This document shows positions 15,861 to 25,549 of a stretch of 50,202 nucleotides of DNA, in pieces; the first letter of the stretch is position 1; every line of letters begins with the position of its first letter. The DNA comes from Actinomycetota bacterium (GTDB taxonomy: Bacteria; Actinomycetota; Thermoleophilia; Solirubrobacterales; JACPNS01). A program made the position numbers and the translations under genes. The stretch spans positions 1 to 50,202 of the forward strand of contig JACRKX010000058.1 in the NCBI GenBank assembly GCA_016219715.1, in the 5' to 3' direction. The notes beneath the pieces were generated by a model. That model did not search any database and was not told the DNA's origin. It saw only the letters and a program-made list of their open reading frames with translations.

Positions 15861-17212
15861 GTTCCTCGCCGACCGAGCCGGACGGGCCGACCGAGCCCGG
15901 AGGCGGGCCCGCGCCAGGATCCTGCCGCACGCGCCGCCGCGCCCGTCCGCTGACACCCGGAGGCCAGCGGCCGGCCGACCTGCTTGCGGCGTTCTTCGTG
16001 TCCGGGATCGCCTTCCTGCTGGCCGGCGGCGCCGTCGCTGCGTTGACCGCGGCCGGCGCGCTCGAGTGGTGGGGGCGCTGGCTGGCGTTGCACTTCCTGC
16101 TGCTCGGTGGGGTTTCGCAGCTCGTGCTCGGGGCGGCGCAGTTCTTCAGCACGGCGTACCTCGCGACCGACCCGCCCGCCAGGCCGATGGTGCGGGCGCA
16201 GCTGGCGGTCTGGGCAGCGGGCACGCTGCTGGTGGCGGTCAGCGTTCCGGCCGGAGCGCCGCTGGCGGCCGACCTGGGTGTCGCGCTGATCGTCGTGGGC
16301 CTGACTCTGTTCTGGGTTTCACTGCGGCGGCTCGAGCGCCGCTCGCTGCAGACCGCACGCTGGGCGATCCGCTGGTACTACGCGTGCGCGGCGTTTCTCG
16401 TGGTCGGGGCGCTGATCGGAATGCTGCTCGCCCGGCACACCGCATGGTCGCACGGCAGCCTGCTCGGCGCGCATCTCGCGCTCAACCTCGCCGGCTGGTT
16501 GGGTACGGCGATCGTCGGCACGCTGCACACGTTCTACCCGTCGTTGACGCACAGCCGCCTGGCCTACGAACGGCTGCAAGGGCCGGCGTTCGTGGCGTGG
16601 TGCGCGGGCGTGACGGTGCTTGCCGCGGGTTCGGCCTTCGACGTGGCCGCGCTCGTTGCCGCGGGATGGATGGCGCTCACGGCTGGGGCGCTGTTGCTGG
16701 CGGTCAACATCGAAGCGAGCGCTCGCGCGGCCGACGGACCGCTCGGCCTGCCGGCGAGGCTGGTCGGCGCGGCGCAGCTGTTTCTCGTCGCCGGGCTAGC
16801 GCTCGCGCTGACGATGCTGGTGGCCGAAGGTGCGACTGCCACGCCGGCCGGCGATTGGCGCGCGGCGCTGGCGACCTTGCTGATTGGCGGCTGGATCGGT
16901 ATGACGGTGGCCGGTTCGCTGCTGCACCTGCTGACCGTGCTGTACCGCGTTCGCAACCTCGGCGCGCGCATGCCCCGGCCGCGCCCCCGGCTCGACATCG
17001 CGCTCGCGGCTGCGCTCTCTTTTTCGATCGCCGCGCTCGCGCTCTCGTACGCGCCCGGTTTCGACGAACTACGCGATCTGGCGCGCGCGGCCGCGCTGAT
17101 CTGCGCCGCCCCGGTCGTCTGGAGAATCCTTGCTCTGGCGGCCGCCGCCGCCTCAGGGTTCGCGCCCGCGCGCAAAGGCGTAGCTTCGAAATTGCCGGTG
17201 GGTACACCGTGA
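15857..17212 (+). CDS. Polytopic membrane protein, NnrS/heme-copper-oxidase-subunit-I-like
   Basis: A 451-residue protein with a GTG start overlapping the hemerythrin stop (GTGA). After a Pro/Arg-rich cytoplasmic tail of about 38 residues there are about 12 hydrophobic helices. Conserved-looking histidines sit inside or at ends of helices: ALHFLLLGGVSQ, GAHLALNLAGWLG, TLHTFYPSLTH and GSLLHLLTVLYR. This pattern resembles NnrS and other heme-copper oxidase subunit I relatives involved in nitric-oxide tolerance, but I cannot assign the family firmly. Context (Fe-S regulator, hemerythrin, ferredoxin) supports NO or redox-stress defence. Function is inferred. Confidence 0.65.
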   Translation: MSSSPTEPDGPTEPGGGPAPGSCRTRRRARPLTPGGQRPADLLAAFFVSGIAFLLAGGAVAALTAAGALEWWGRWLALHFLLLGGVSQLVLGAAQFFSTAYLATDPPARPMVRAQLAVWAAGTLLVAVSVPAGAPLAADLGVALIVVGLTLFWVSLRRLERRSLQTARWAIRWYYACAAFLVVGALIGMLLARHTAWSHGSLLGAHLALNLAGWLGTAIVGTLHTFYPSLTHSRLAYERLQGPAFVAWCAGVTVLAAGSAFDVAALVAAGWMALTAGALLLAVNIEASARAADGPLGLPARLVGAAQLFLVAGLALALTMLVAEGATATPAGDWRAALATLLIGGWIGMTVAGSLLHLLTVLYRVRNLGARMPRPRPRLDIALAAALSFSIAALALSYAPGFDELRDLARAAALICAAPVVWRILALAAAAASGFAPARKGVASKLPVGTP

Positions 17213-17264
17213 GCCCGGCAGCGCCGCAGAGCCGCCCGCGTGCCAGATCACACACTTTTCGCTA

Positions 17265-17293
17265 TTGAACCTTTACACGAAATGGTGTTAAAT
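17265..17293 (+). promoter_or_regulatory. Predicted promoter of the WS/DGAT gene, giving a leaderless transcript
   Basis: TTGAAC (17265-17270), a 17-base spacer and TTAAAT (17288-17293) make a vegetative-type promoter. Transcription would begin about seven bases later, at or next to the A of the ATG at 17300, so the mRNA would be leaderless, which fits the absence of a Shine-Dalgarno sequence. TTACAC at 17273-17278 and TGTTAAAT at 17287-17293 match the element in the alkB promoter. Confidence 0.55.
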
Positions 17294-17299
17294 ACATCC

Positions 17300-18715
17300 A
17301 TGGACCAACTTCGAGCGCTCGATTCGCTGTTCCTAAACGCCGAGACCCCCGAGGTTCAGTCCAACATCGGCGGGATCAGCATTCACGAAGGCCCTGCCCC
17401 TGGCTACGACGAGCTGGCGGCCCACATCGAGTCGAAGTTCGAGCTGGTGCCGCGTTACCGCCAGCGCCTGCACTTCGCTCCACTGAGAATGGCCAGTCCG
17501 GTCTGGGTCGACGATCCCGCCTTTGACATCCGTAACCACCTGCACCGCAAGAGCTTGCCTGGCGCGGGCGGCCTAGACGAGCTGCGGGAGGTCTTCGCCG
17601 AGATCGTCGCCTGTCACCTAGACCGCGAGCGGCCGCTCTGGCGCATCTACGTGTTCGAGGACCTTCCTGACGGGCAGTGGGCGCTCGGCTGGGTCGTACA
17701 CCACACGCTCGTCGACGGCATCGCGGCGACCGACATCCTCTCGCTGCTGCTCGACTTCGAGCAGTCGCCATCACAGCAGCCCGCCAGTGAGTGGCAGCCG
17801 GCGCCACCGCCGCGCCGCAGGGACATGCTCGCCAGCGCCCTGGCGCCAGCCGGCGGAGCCAATCCCCTGCGCGACATCGGCCGAGTGTTCGCATCGCCGC
17901 GCAAGGCGGCGAAGCTAGGCAGCGATTCGATGCGTAGCTTCATGCCGATCGGCAGGTCGCTGATCGCCCGTCACGACTCGCCTCTGAACGGTCCGATCGG
18001 CCCGCGCCGGCGCTGGGTCAACGCCTCGGCCGACCTCGCCGAGATCAAGGCGATCGGCAGATCGCTTGGCGGCACGGTCAACGACGTCGTGCTCGCGGCC
18101 GTCACCGGCGGCATCCGTGACCTGCTGATCGCCCGCGGCGAGCGACTCGACGGCTTCGACGCGCGCTCGATGGTGCCGGTCTCGATCCGCACGGTCGACG
18201 AACAGGGTCGTCACGACAACCGTGTCTCGGCGATGTTCGTTGAGCTTCCGGTCGACCTGGACGATCCCTTGGCGCGGCTAGAAAACGTGCGCGAGCAGAT
18301 GGAGCGCCTCAAGCAGGAGCGCGGTCAGAAGCTTGGCGAGGTGCTCTTCGAACTCGCCGATTACGTCCCGACGGCGTTGTTCTCGATTGGCGAGAAACTC
18401 GCCTGGCGTGTGGCTGACACGCAGCGCCTGATGAACACCATCACCACCAACGTGCCGGGCCCGCAGGTGCCGCTCTACTGCCTGGGCCGTCGCATGCTCG
18501 AGCTCTACCCCTACGTGATGCTGGCGAAGAACATCCGCGTCGCCACCGCGATCATCTCTTACGACGGCGGCGTCTACTTCGGCGTCACCGCCGATTACGA
18601 CGCCGTGCCCGACGTTTCAGTAGTCGGCGACGGCATCGTCGCGGCGATCGATGAATTGTCGGTACGCGCCGCGGCCGGTCCGCCCAAAGGCCGACGGCGC
18701 GCGGCGCTAACTTGA
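17300..18715 (+). CDS. Wax ester synthase/diacylglycerol acyltransferase (WS/DGAT)
   Basis: A 471-residue bifunctional acyltransferase that esterifies fatty acyl-CoA to a fatty alcohol or diacylglycerol, making storage lipid. The catalytic HHxxxDG motif is HHTLVDG at residues 134-140; PLWRIYVFE lies just before it and the second conserved motif GTVNDVVLAAVTG lies in the C-terminal half, as in Acinetobacter AtfA and mycobacterial Tgs proteins. Upstream in-frame starts exist (17240, 17282), but ATG 17300 gives the standard opening MDQLRALDSLFLNAE and coincides with the predicted transcription start. It forms a cluster with the two genes after it. Linked functionally with alkB and fadD in the window. 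Confidence 0.93.
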   Translation: MDQLRALDSLFLNAETPEVQSNIGGISIHEGPAPGYDELAAHIESKFELVPRYRQRLHFAPLRMASPVWVDDPAFDIRNHLHRKSLPGAGGLDELREVFAEIVACHLDRERPLWRIYVFEDLPDGQWALGWVVHHTLVDGIAATDILSLLLDFEQSPSQQPASEWQPAPPPRRRDMLASALAPAGGANPLRDIGRVFASPRKAAKLGSDSMRSFMPIGRSLIARHDSPLNGPIGPRRRWVNASADLAEIKAIGRSLGGTVNDVVLAAVTGGIRDLLIARGERLDGFDARSMVPVSIRTVDEQGRHDNRVSAMFVELPVDLDDPLARLENVREQMERLKQERGQKLGEVLFELADYVPTALFSIGEKLAWRVADTQRLMNTITTNVPGPQVPLYCLGRRMLELYPYVMLAKNIRVATAIISYDGGVYFGVTADYDAVPDVSVVGDGIVAAIDELSVRAAAGPPKGRRRAALT

Positions 18716-18719
18716 ACCA

Positions 18720-18941
18720 GTGGCAGGCAAGCAGGACGAATTGACCCGGGCGCTCGGCTCGGCACCGCCGGCACCGTTGAAGAAACTCAAGGCCGCCGAC
18801 GCCAAGCATCTCGCGAGCCTGATCGACGATGCACTCGCGCGGCACCACGCCGCCGTCGAAGAGGCCGAGGCCAGTCTGCTGCAGCACGTGCCACGTCCGC
18901 TTCGCCCGGCCGTTCGCTCGTTCCTGAAGGGCGGCAAATAG
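18720..18941 (+). CDS. Small helical protein of unknown function
   Basis: A 73-residue protein with GTG start, four bases after the WS/DGAT stop. It is rich in Ala, Lys and Glu and predicted to be mostly helical (LKKLKAADAKHLASLIDDALARHHAAVEEAEASLLQ), with a basic C-terminus (RPAVRSFLKGGK). It has no membrane segment or cysteine. The stop codon TAG directly abuts the ATG of the next gene, so all three are probably one transcript. I do not recognise the family. The location behind a storage-lipid synthase makes a role at lipid droplets possible, which is inference. Confidence 0.7.
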   Translation: MAGKQDELTRALGSAPPAPLKKLKAADAKHLASLIDDALARHHAAVEEAEASLLQHVPRPLRPAVRSFLKGGK

Positions 18942-19940
18942 ATGAGCGAGGCGCTGGAGGTACGGGCGGAGATCGCGAAGATCGCTCGCCTGCTCGGCAC
19001 CGAGGCCGATCAGCTCGGCTACCTCGAGGACGTCAAGACCGAAGGCCTGATCAAGTTTCGCGACCAGCTCGTCGAGCTGTTCTTCGGCGGCGAGATCGGC
19101 GGCCTGCAGCGCTTCGTCGGACCGAGCAAGATCCTGCCCTCCTCGCTGATCGCCTCGGTCACGCAGGAGGCCGTCGGCCCTGTGCTGACCGCGCGCATCG
19201 CCGGCCTCGTCGACCCATCGCAGGCGATCGCCGTCGTTGGCCGGCTGCCTACCGAGTTCCTTGCCGACGTCGCCGTAGAGATCGACCCGCGTCGCGTGCC
19301 GGGCATCATCGGCGGCCTCTCCGACCAGGTCGTCAACGACATCGCCGAGATCCTCGTCAAGCGCAAGGAGTACGTCGCGATGGGTCGCTTCGTCGCCTAT
19401 GTGAGCGGCGAGCAGCTCGCGGCCACGTTCGACATGGCGACCGACGCCGACCTGTTGCAGACGGCCTTCGTGCTCGAAGACAAGGACCATCTCAGCGTCG
19501 CCGTCGGCCTGCTGCCCGATAAGCGGCTGCGTGGCATCATGCGCGCGGCGGGCAAGAACGGCCTCTGGGCCGAGGCGATCGACCTCGTATTGCATCTCGA
19601 CGACGAGCAGTACGCGCGCGTGATCGACATCGTCGCCGCCGAGAGCGACGAAATCCTCGACGCGTTGATTCAAACCGCGCACCAGCAGCAGCTCTGGTCG
19701 CTGGTCGTGCCGATCGCCTCTGACATGGAACGGCCGGAGAATGTCATGGCGGCACTGAATCGTGCCGACAACGGCGTCGTCAAGGGCTGTTTCGACGCCG
19801 TCGTCGAGTACGCCCTGTGGGACGAGCTCTACGCATTGCTCGAGAAGCTTTCGCCCGACCAGCGCTCGGTCTTCCGCAAGCGTGCCGGCGCGATGAAGCT
19901 GCTCTCGAAGCTCGAACCGGTCAAAGAGCTGCTCGGCTGA
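18942..19940 (+). CDS. Helical-repeat protein of unknown function downstream of WS/DGAT
   Basis: A 332-residue soluble-looking protein. From about residue 70 to 260 it shows successive 30-40-residue helical units with recurring phrases such as VVGRLPTEFLADVAVEID, IIGGLSDQVVNDIAEIL and VVGLLPDKRLRGIMR-like elements. This is reminiscent of the superhelical MgtE-N/FliG-type fold, though no transporter domain follows. There is no signal peptide and no catalytic motif. GAAGGGCGG upstream of the ATG can serve as ribosome binding site. It starts immediately after the stop of the small gene before it. Function unknown; a scaffold or lipid-granule-associated protein is one guess. Confidence 0.72.
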   Translation: MSEALEVRAEIAKIARLLGTEADQLGYLEDVKTEGLIKFRDQLVELFFGGEIGGLQRFVGPSKILPSSLIASVTQEAVGPVLTARIAGLVDPSQAIAVVGRLPTEFLADVAVEIDPRRVPGIIGGLSDQVVNDIAEILVKRKEYVAMGRFVAYVSGEQLAATFDMATDADLLQTAFVLEDKDHLSVAVGLLPDKRLRGIMRAAGKNGLWAEAIDLVLHLDDEQYARVIDIVAAESDEILDALIQTAHQQQLWSLVVPIASDMERPENVMAALNRADNGVVKGCFDAVVEYALWDELYALLEKLSPDQRSVFRKRAGAMKLLSKLEPVKELLG

Positions 19941-20004
19941 CCGCGAATCTGGCCGCCGGGCCGGACGATTGGCCGAAAGTCGCTGTGCCCACTTAGTTTT
20001 CGCT

Positions 20005-20032
20005 TAAGTCGGCGTCGAGCCCCGGCCGATTA
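20005..20032 (+). promoter_or_regulatory. Motility sigma (sigma-28/sigma-D) type promoter of the MCP cluster
   Basis: TAAG at 20005-20008, a 16-base spacer and GCCGATTA at 20025-20032 match the sigma-28/sigma-D consensus TAAA-N14-16-GCCGATAA/T with one mismatch in the -35 and one or two in the -10. It lies 54 bases before the first MCP start codon. This class of promoter drives chemoreceptor and flagellar genes in many bacteria. Confidence 0.6.
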
Positions 20033-20085
20033 ATGCACTGGGACTAACGGACTGGGACGCGCCGGCGGGCGCGATAAACGCAGGG

Positions 20086-21891
20086 ATGACACGTACTGAA
20101 TACGATCAGATCGGCCGGCGCCTGGCCATTCGATACATCGCGTGCCTCACGGCCACGGTGGTGCTGCTCGTCGCCCAGACGCTGATCTCCGGACTCGTCT
20201 CGGGCGAGACGTTCAAGATCAACACGATCATCACGGCGATCCTGGCGCCGCCGTTCATCTTGTTTGCCTACTCGGTGCTTGCGCGCGGCTTCCGCTTCTG
20301 TCGCGACGCCGCGCTTGAGGGCGATCTCGAGCAGCGCAGCAGGGCGATCGAGATCGCGCTTGCCTCGCCGGGCCGATCCACCAAGGCCTTCCTCGCCGTA
20401 TGGGTCGTCGGCATGCCGGTCGGGCTGGCTCTCACGCACGTCTTCGGCGAGCTGTCGCGCTCGGACCTCGTCGGGTACCTGCTGACCTTCGCCGGTGTGA
20501 TCGTCGTTACCGGGTTCCCGGTTTACGCCGTCGTCGAGAAGGAGATGCGCGTCGTGCTGCGAGACCTCTTCGAACGCGTGGGCGGCGATCTCGACATCGG
20601 CTCGCTGGCGATCAAGCGATTCGGCATTCCGACGCGCGTCGGTCTGGCGATGGGATCGCTCGTCGTCTCGTCGCTGATCTACCTGATGAGTCGCGACATC
20701 GCGTCCGAGCTCGGGGTGGCGGTTTCAGACCGTGACGATGCCTTTGGGATCCTCGTCGAGGTTCCGGTGCTGTGGGCGCTGACGACATTCGTCGGCTGGG
20801 CCGTGACGACCAGCCTGCGCGGTTCGATCGACGAGCTTGCCGGTGGGGTGCGATTGGCCGCCGAAGGCGACCTGACCCACCGCACGGCGGTCACGACGAC
20901 CGACGACCTTGGCCGGTTGATGGTGCGGCTCGACGTCATGTTGCGGCGCCAGGCTGAGTTGATTCGCGCCGCTACGGCCGTGGCGGCCGAGCTCAGCGCC
21001 AGCGCCGGGGCCGTTGCCGATGGCAGCGAGCAGTCGACCCAGGGGGTGAGCCAGATCGCCCACGCGATGCAGGACGTGGTCACCGGCGCACAGAGTCAGT
21101 TCGAGCAGGTCGAGGCAGCACGTCGCGCCTCGGCGGCGCTTGCCGCCGCGATCGAGCAGGCGACCGGTGCCACGGCTCGGGCAACCGACCTGTCGGCCGA
21201 CGCTTACGAGCTGGCCGGGCGCGGCGCGGGCTCCGCGCGGCAGGCAGGCGAGGCGATCGAGGGCATGAAGTACACGATCGACCAGGCGAATGCCGCCGTC
21301 GACCGGCTTGGCGGCGACACGAAGGACATCGGGACGATCGTCGAGACGATCGTGCTGATCGCCGACCAGACGAACTTGCTGGCCCTCAACGCCGCGATCG
21401 AAGCCGCTCGCGCCGGCGAGGCCGGCCGAGGCTTCGCGGTAGTCGCCGAGGAAGTGCGAAAGCTCGCTTCCGAGTCAAACGACGCGGCCGCGCGGATCGC
21501 CGAACTGATCGATCAGGTGGCCGCCACGATCGAGTCGACGATCGCGGCCGTCAACCGGGGAGGCGAGGAGGTCGCGCGTGGCGTGACCGTGGTCAGCGAG
21601 GCCGGCGGCAGATTCGGCGAGATCGCCGACGCGCTGACGCAGATCGGCGACCACGTAGCGGAGCTCGACCACCGCGTCGGACAGGTCGCCGGCGCGACCT
21701 CGGAGGTATCGGACGCCGTCGAAGGAATCGTGCGGGTCACCGAATCGATGGCGGCGCTCGCCGAGCAGACTTCCGCCAACACCGAAGAGTCTTCGGCCGC
21801 GTCGGAGGAGATCACCAGCTCCGCCGACTCGCTGCGGGCGATGTCGAAGTCGCTCGAAAACCAGATCTCTAGTTTCGAGGTGGGAGCGTGA
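20086..21891 (+). CDS. Methyl-accepting chemotaxis protein, first of three
   Basis: A 601-residue chemoreceptor. It has about six hydrophobic helices in residues 15-250 in place of the usual periplasmic ligand domain, followed by a HAMP-like linker ([24 protein letters not shown], near 245-270) and a long cytoplasmic coiled-coil. The signalling tip is [36 protein letters not shown], which contacts CheA and CheW. The C-terminus (ISSFEVGA) lacks a CheR-binding pentapeptide. A sigma-28-like promoter precedes it, and the stop overlaps the next MCP start by four bases (GTGA). The membrane-embedded sensor suggests detection of membrane state, redox or a lipophilic ligand. Ligand unknown. Confidence 0.93.
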   Translation: MTRTEYDQIGRRLAIRYIACLTATVVLLVAQTLISGLVSGETFKINTIITAILAPPFILFAYSVLARGFRFCRDAALEGDLEQRSRAIEIALASPGRSTKAFLAVWVVGMPVGLALTHVFGELSRSDLVGYLLTFAGVIVVTGFPVYAVVEKEMRVVLRDLFERVGGDLDIGSLAIKRFGIPTRVGLAMGSLVVSSLIYLMSRDIASELGVAVSDRDDAFGILVEVPVLWALTTFVGWAVTTSLRGSIDELAGGVRLAAEGDLTHRTAVTTTDDLGRLMVRLDVMLRRQAELIRAATAVAAELSASAGAVADGSEQSTQGVSQIAHAMQDVVTGAQSQFEQVEAARRASAALAAAIEQATGATARATDLSADAYELAGRGAGSARQAGEAIEGMKYTIDQANAAVDRLGGDTKDIGTIVETIVLIADQTNLLALNAAIEAARAGEAGRGFAVVAEEVRKLASESNDAAARIAELIDQVAATIESTIAAVNRGGEEVARGVTVVSEAGGRFGEIADALTQIGDHVAELDHRVGQVAGATSEVSDAVEGIVRVTESMAALAEQTSANTEESSAASEEITSSADSLRAMSKSLENQISSFEVGA

Positions 21892-23687
21892 GCGACGTGA
21901 CCATCCGCCCCGACGCCCGCCGCCGGCTGGCGATCCTCTACGTCGGAGCGCTGATCGCGACCGTGCTGGTGTCGATCGGGCGTGGCTTCGGCGAGAGCTG
22001 GGCCAGCGATCGCTGGGTGAGCTCTAACACGATGGCGGCGCTGATCGTCGGGCCGCCCCTGATCTACATGGCCTACCGGATCGTGAGCCGCGGCTTTCAG
22101 GCTTGCCTCGACGCGACGACGTCGAGCGACGACTCGGTCAGACAGGCCGCGATCGAGCGCGGACTCGGGCTACCCGGCAAGGCCACGAAGGCGTACCTGC
22201 TCGCGTGGGCGATCGGACAGCCGGCCGGACTCGCGATCAGCCTGCTGATGGTCACGCCGTCGCGCGCCGAGCTGGTCACCTACGTAACCGACTTCCTTGG
22301 CCTGATTCCCGTGGCCGGCTTCCCCGTGTACGCGATCGTCGAGTCGCAGATGCGGCCGGTGCTGCGAGCGCTCTACGCCGGAGCAGGCGATGGCGTGGCG
22401 GCTCAGGCGCGCCGCGCGAGCTTCGGCATTCCGCTGCGCGTCGGGCTGGCGATGGGGTCGCTGGTGGTCGCGATCCTGATGTTCCTCGACGCCAAGTCGA
22501 TCTGCGAGGCCTTCGGCGCCGACACCGGAAACGTCGACACAGGCTCCTACCTGCTGGTTCAGCTTCCCGTCTTCGCGCTGATCACGCTGATGGTCGGCGC
22601 GTCGGTCACGGTAAGCCTGCGGGGCTCGATCTCCGAGGTCGAGGGCACTCTTGGCGCCGCGGCCGAGGGCGACCTGCGCCGCCGCGCGGCGGTCACGACG
22701 ACCGACGAACTCGGCGCTCTGATGGCCGACGTCGATCGCATGCTCAGCGCTCAGGCAAAGCTGATTCGCTCGTCGGTTGAGATTGCCGCTGACGTGAGCC
22801 TCAGCGCGACGGCCGTGGCCGATGGCAGCGAGCAGTCGTCCCAGGGCGTCGCCGAGATTGCGCACGCGATGCAGGACGTGGTCACCGGCGCCCAGACGCA
22901 GTTCGAACAGATCGGAGCGGCGCGCGCGGCGACTGACGTGCTCGGCCGGACGATCGATGAGGCCGGCGATGTCGCGTCTCAAGCGAAGTCCGTGGCCGCC
23001 GGGGCTCATGAGCTCGCCGATGAAGGTGCACGCTCGGCAGGCCAGGCCAGCGAGGCGATGCGGCAGATGCAGACTTCGATCGCGGAGGCGACGGCGGCCG
23101 TGGACCGGCTCGGTGGCGACACCGCCGACATCGGAACAATTGTCGATTCGATCGTCGCGATCGCCGGCCAGACGAACATGCTCGCGCTCAACGCCGCGAT
23201 CGAGGCGGCACGGGCCGGCGACGCCGGGCGTGGCTTCGGCGTGGTGGCCGAGGAGGTTCGCACGCTTGCCAGCGAGTCGAACGACGCCGCGGCCCGGATC
23301 GCCGATCTGATCCGCGACATCCGTCATACGGTGGCTGCGACGGTCGAGGCCGTGAACCAGGGCAACGCCGAGGTTCAGCGCGGCGTTGGGGTCGTCGACA
23401 CCGCCGGCTCGACGTTCGGCGAGATCGCCGTGGCCATCGAACAGATCGACGACAGTGTTGGCGAGGTCAACGAACGGACCGGCGAAGTGGCGATGGCGAC
23501 CACGGCCGTGGCCGACGCCGTTGCCGAGATCCTTGCCGTCACCGAGTCTGTCGCCGCGCTCGCGGAACAGACCTCGGCCAACACCGAAGAGGCGTCGGCG
23601 TCGAGCGAGGAGATCACCAGTTCGGCCGACACGCTGCGCGAAACCGCGCACGAACTCGAGCGGCAGATCGCGGCGTTCAAGGTCTAG
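21888..23687 (+). CDS. Methyl-accepting chemotaxis protein, second of three
   Basis: A 599-residue paralogue of the previous gene with GTG start overlapping its stop. The same plan is seen: six hydrophobic helices without a periplasmic domain, HAMP-like [35 protein letters not shown], and the signalling tip [36 protein letters not shown]. It has Gly and Met where its neighbours have Asp and Leu at the tip, a small change. The sensor half has diverged more than the cytoplasmic half. The C-terminus IAAFKV has no CheR tether. Coupled translationally to the first MCP. Confidence 0.93.
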   Translation: MSDVTIRPDARRRLAILYVGALIATVLVSIGRGFGESWASDRWVSSNTMAALIVGPPLIYMAYRIVSRGFQACLDATTSSDDSVRQAAIERGLGLPGKATKAYLLAWAIGQPAGLAISLLMVTPSRAELVTYVTDFLGLIPVAGFPVYAIVESQMRPVLRALYAGAGDGVAAQARRASFGIPLRVGLAMGSLVVAILMFLDAKSICEAFGADTGNVDTGSYLLVQLPVFALITLMVGASVTVSLRGSISEVEGTLGAAAEGDLRRRAAVTTTDELGALMADVDRMLSAQAKLIRSSVEIAADVSLSATAVADGSEQSSQGVAEIAHAMQDVVTGAQTQFEQIGAARAATDVLGRTIDEAGDVASQAKSVAAGAHELADEGARSAGQASEAMRQMQTSIAEATAAVDRLGGDTADIGTIVDSIVAIAGQTNMLALNAAIEAARAGDAGRGFGVVAEEVRTLASESNDAAARIADLIRDIRHTVAATVEAVNQGNAEVQRGVGVVDTAGSTFGEIAVAIEQIDDSVGEVNERTGEVAMATTAVADAVAEILAVTESVAALAEQTSANTEEASASSEEITSSADTLRETAHELERQIAAFKV

Positions 23688-25549
23688 CGGCGCCACCTGC
23701 GCGCGGTGCCACGCTTGCACGGCCTGGCTGCGGTGGGCTTGCGACTGCGCGATCGCAGTACGAATCGTTCGTTCTGTATAGAGGAATGCCCGCTTGCCGT
23801 GCAGAACTACTCGGCGATGGAACAGCGCCAAGACCAGTTGGCCCGCCGCCGGCTGGTGATCATCAACATGCTCAACGGCGCGGTCGCGATGGCCCTGCTG
23901 CAGGCACAGGTAGTCGTCAGCGATCTCGCCTCGCGCGAAGTCGTGCTGACGAACATCGGCGTCAGCCTCGCCGCCTCCGTGCCGTTCGCGCTCGTGGTCT
24001 CGCGTACTCAGCTCGGCGTGTTCACACGCTGCCAGCTTGCCGCTCGCAGCGACGACCAGGACGTTCGCGAGACTGCGATCAAGGAGGCGCTGTCGCTGCC
24101 GGCTCGCTCGACTACCGCCTACCTGATGGCCTGGGTCGCCGGCATGCCGATCGGCATGCTGCTGACAGACCTGATCACGCCGATGTCGACCTCTGACTAT
24201 GTCGCCTACTGGACTGCCTTTGCGGGTCTGATCCCAGTCACGGGCTTTCCCGTCTACGCGGTGATCGAGCATCACACCCGCGGCCTGCTGCACGACCTCT
24301 TCGCCGGCCTCGATCAGCGCCACGTCGAGCAGGCCGTCGGCCGGCGCACGTTTGGCATCCCCGCTCGCGTCGGCTTTGCGATCGGCTCGCTGGTGATCTC
24401 GGTCGTCGCGTTTCTGTCGGCGCCGGCGATCGGCGCCGCGATCGACGACTCGATCAGCGACGGCCTGCCGCTGACGACGCTGGCGCTGGAGCTGCCGGTT
24501 CTGGCGGGCATCACGTTGATGGTCGGTCTGGCGGTGGCGACGAGCCTGCGCGGTTCGGTCGCGGCGGTCGTCACGGAGGTGCGATCGGCGGCCGGCGGCG
24601 ATCTCTCGCGCCGCGTCGCCGTGACCACGACAGACGAGCTTGGCGCGCTGATGATGGACGTCAACCGGATGCTCGGCGGCCAGGCCGGGCTGATCCGCGC
24701 GACCGGCGAAGTCGCCCACGAAGTCAGTCTCGGCGCCGGCGCCGTGGCCGAAGGGGCCGAGCAGTCGGCGCTGGGCATCGGCGAGATCGCCAACGCGATG
24801 CAGGACGTAGTCCAGGGCGCCACCGTTCAGTTCGAGCAGGTCGCCACCGCGCGCCGCGCGGCCGAGGGCCTTGGCACGGCGATCGAGCAGGCCACCACGG
24901 CCACCGCCAAGGCCACCGAGATCTCCGCCGGGGCACGCACCCTCGCCGGAGAAGGCTCTGAGTCGGCGGTGCAGGCGCGCGCGGCCATGGAGCAGATGCA
25001 GATGACGATCGAAGAGGCGACCGAGGCCGTCTCGCGGCTCGGCGAGGACACGGCCAACATCGGAACGATCGTCGAGACGATCGCCACGATCGCCGACCAG
25101 ACCAACCTGCTGGCGCTAAACGCGGCGATCGAGGCCGCGCGTGCCGGCGAGAGCGGTCGTGGCTTCGCGGTCGTCGCAGAAGAAGTGCGGGCGCTCGCCT
25201 CGGAGTCGACCGAGGCCGCCGCGCAGATCGGTGAGCTGATCCAGCACATCCGCCGGACCGTCGACCAGACCGTCGACGCCGTGCACCGCGGCAGCAGCGT
25301 GGTCGCGCGCGGCGTCAGCGTGGTCGACGCAGCGGGCGAGAAGTTCAACGACATCGCCGGCTCGCTGGTGACGATCGATGGCCACGTGCACGAGGTCGAC
25401 GCGCGTACCGCCGAAGTCGTCGCAGCGACAAACGCCGTCTCCGACGCCGTCGAAGAGATCCTCGCCGTCACCGAGTCGGTCGCCGCGCTCGCCGAGCAGA
25501 CCTCCGCCAACACCGAAGAGGCGTCGGCGTCGAGCGAGGAGATCACCAG
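23577..25549 (+). repeat. 44-bp identical segments in MCP 2 and MCP 3
   Basis: The segments 23577-23620 and 25506-25549 are identical over 44 bases (starting GCCAACACCGAAGAGGCG), encoding the phrase [15 protein letters not shown] of the C-terminal coiled coil. The first MCP has a diverged version. This marks the genes as tandem duplicates with recent copying or gene conversion. The interval given spans both copies; only the two ends are repeated. Confidence 0.7.

Noticed and set aside
22170-24719. 849-codon open frame on the minus strand across the MCP genes
   Set aside because: It is a by-product of high GC codon bias opposite two strongly supported MCP genes; its translation is Arg/Asp/His-rich with no recognisable domain.
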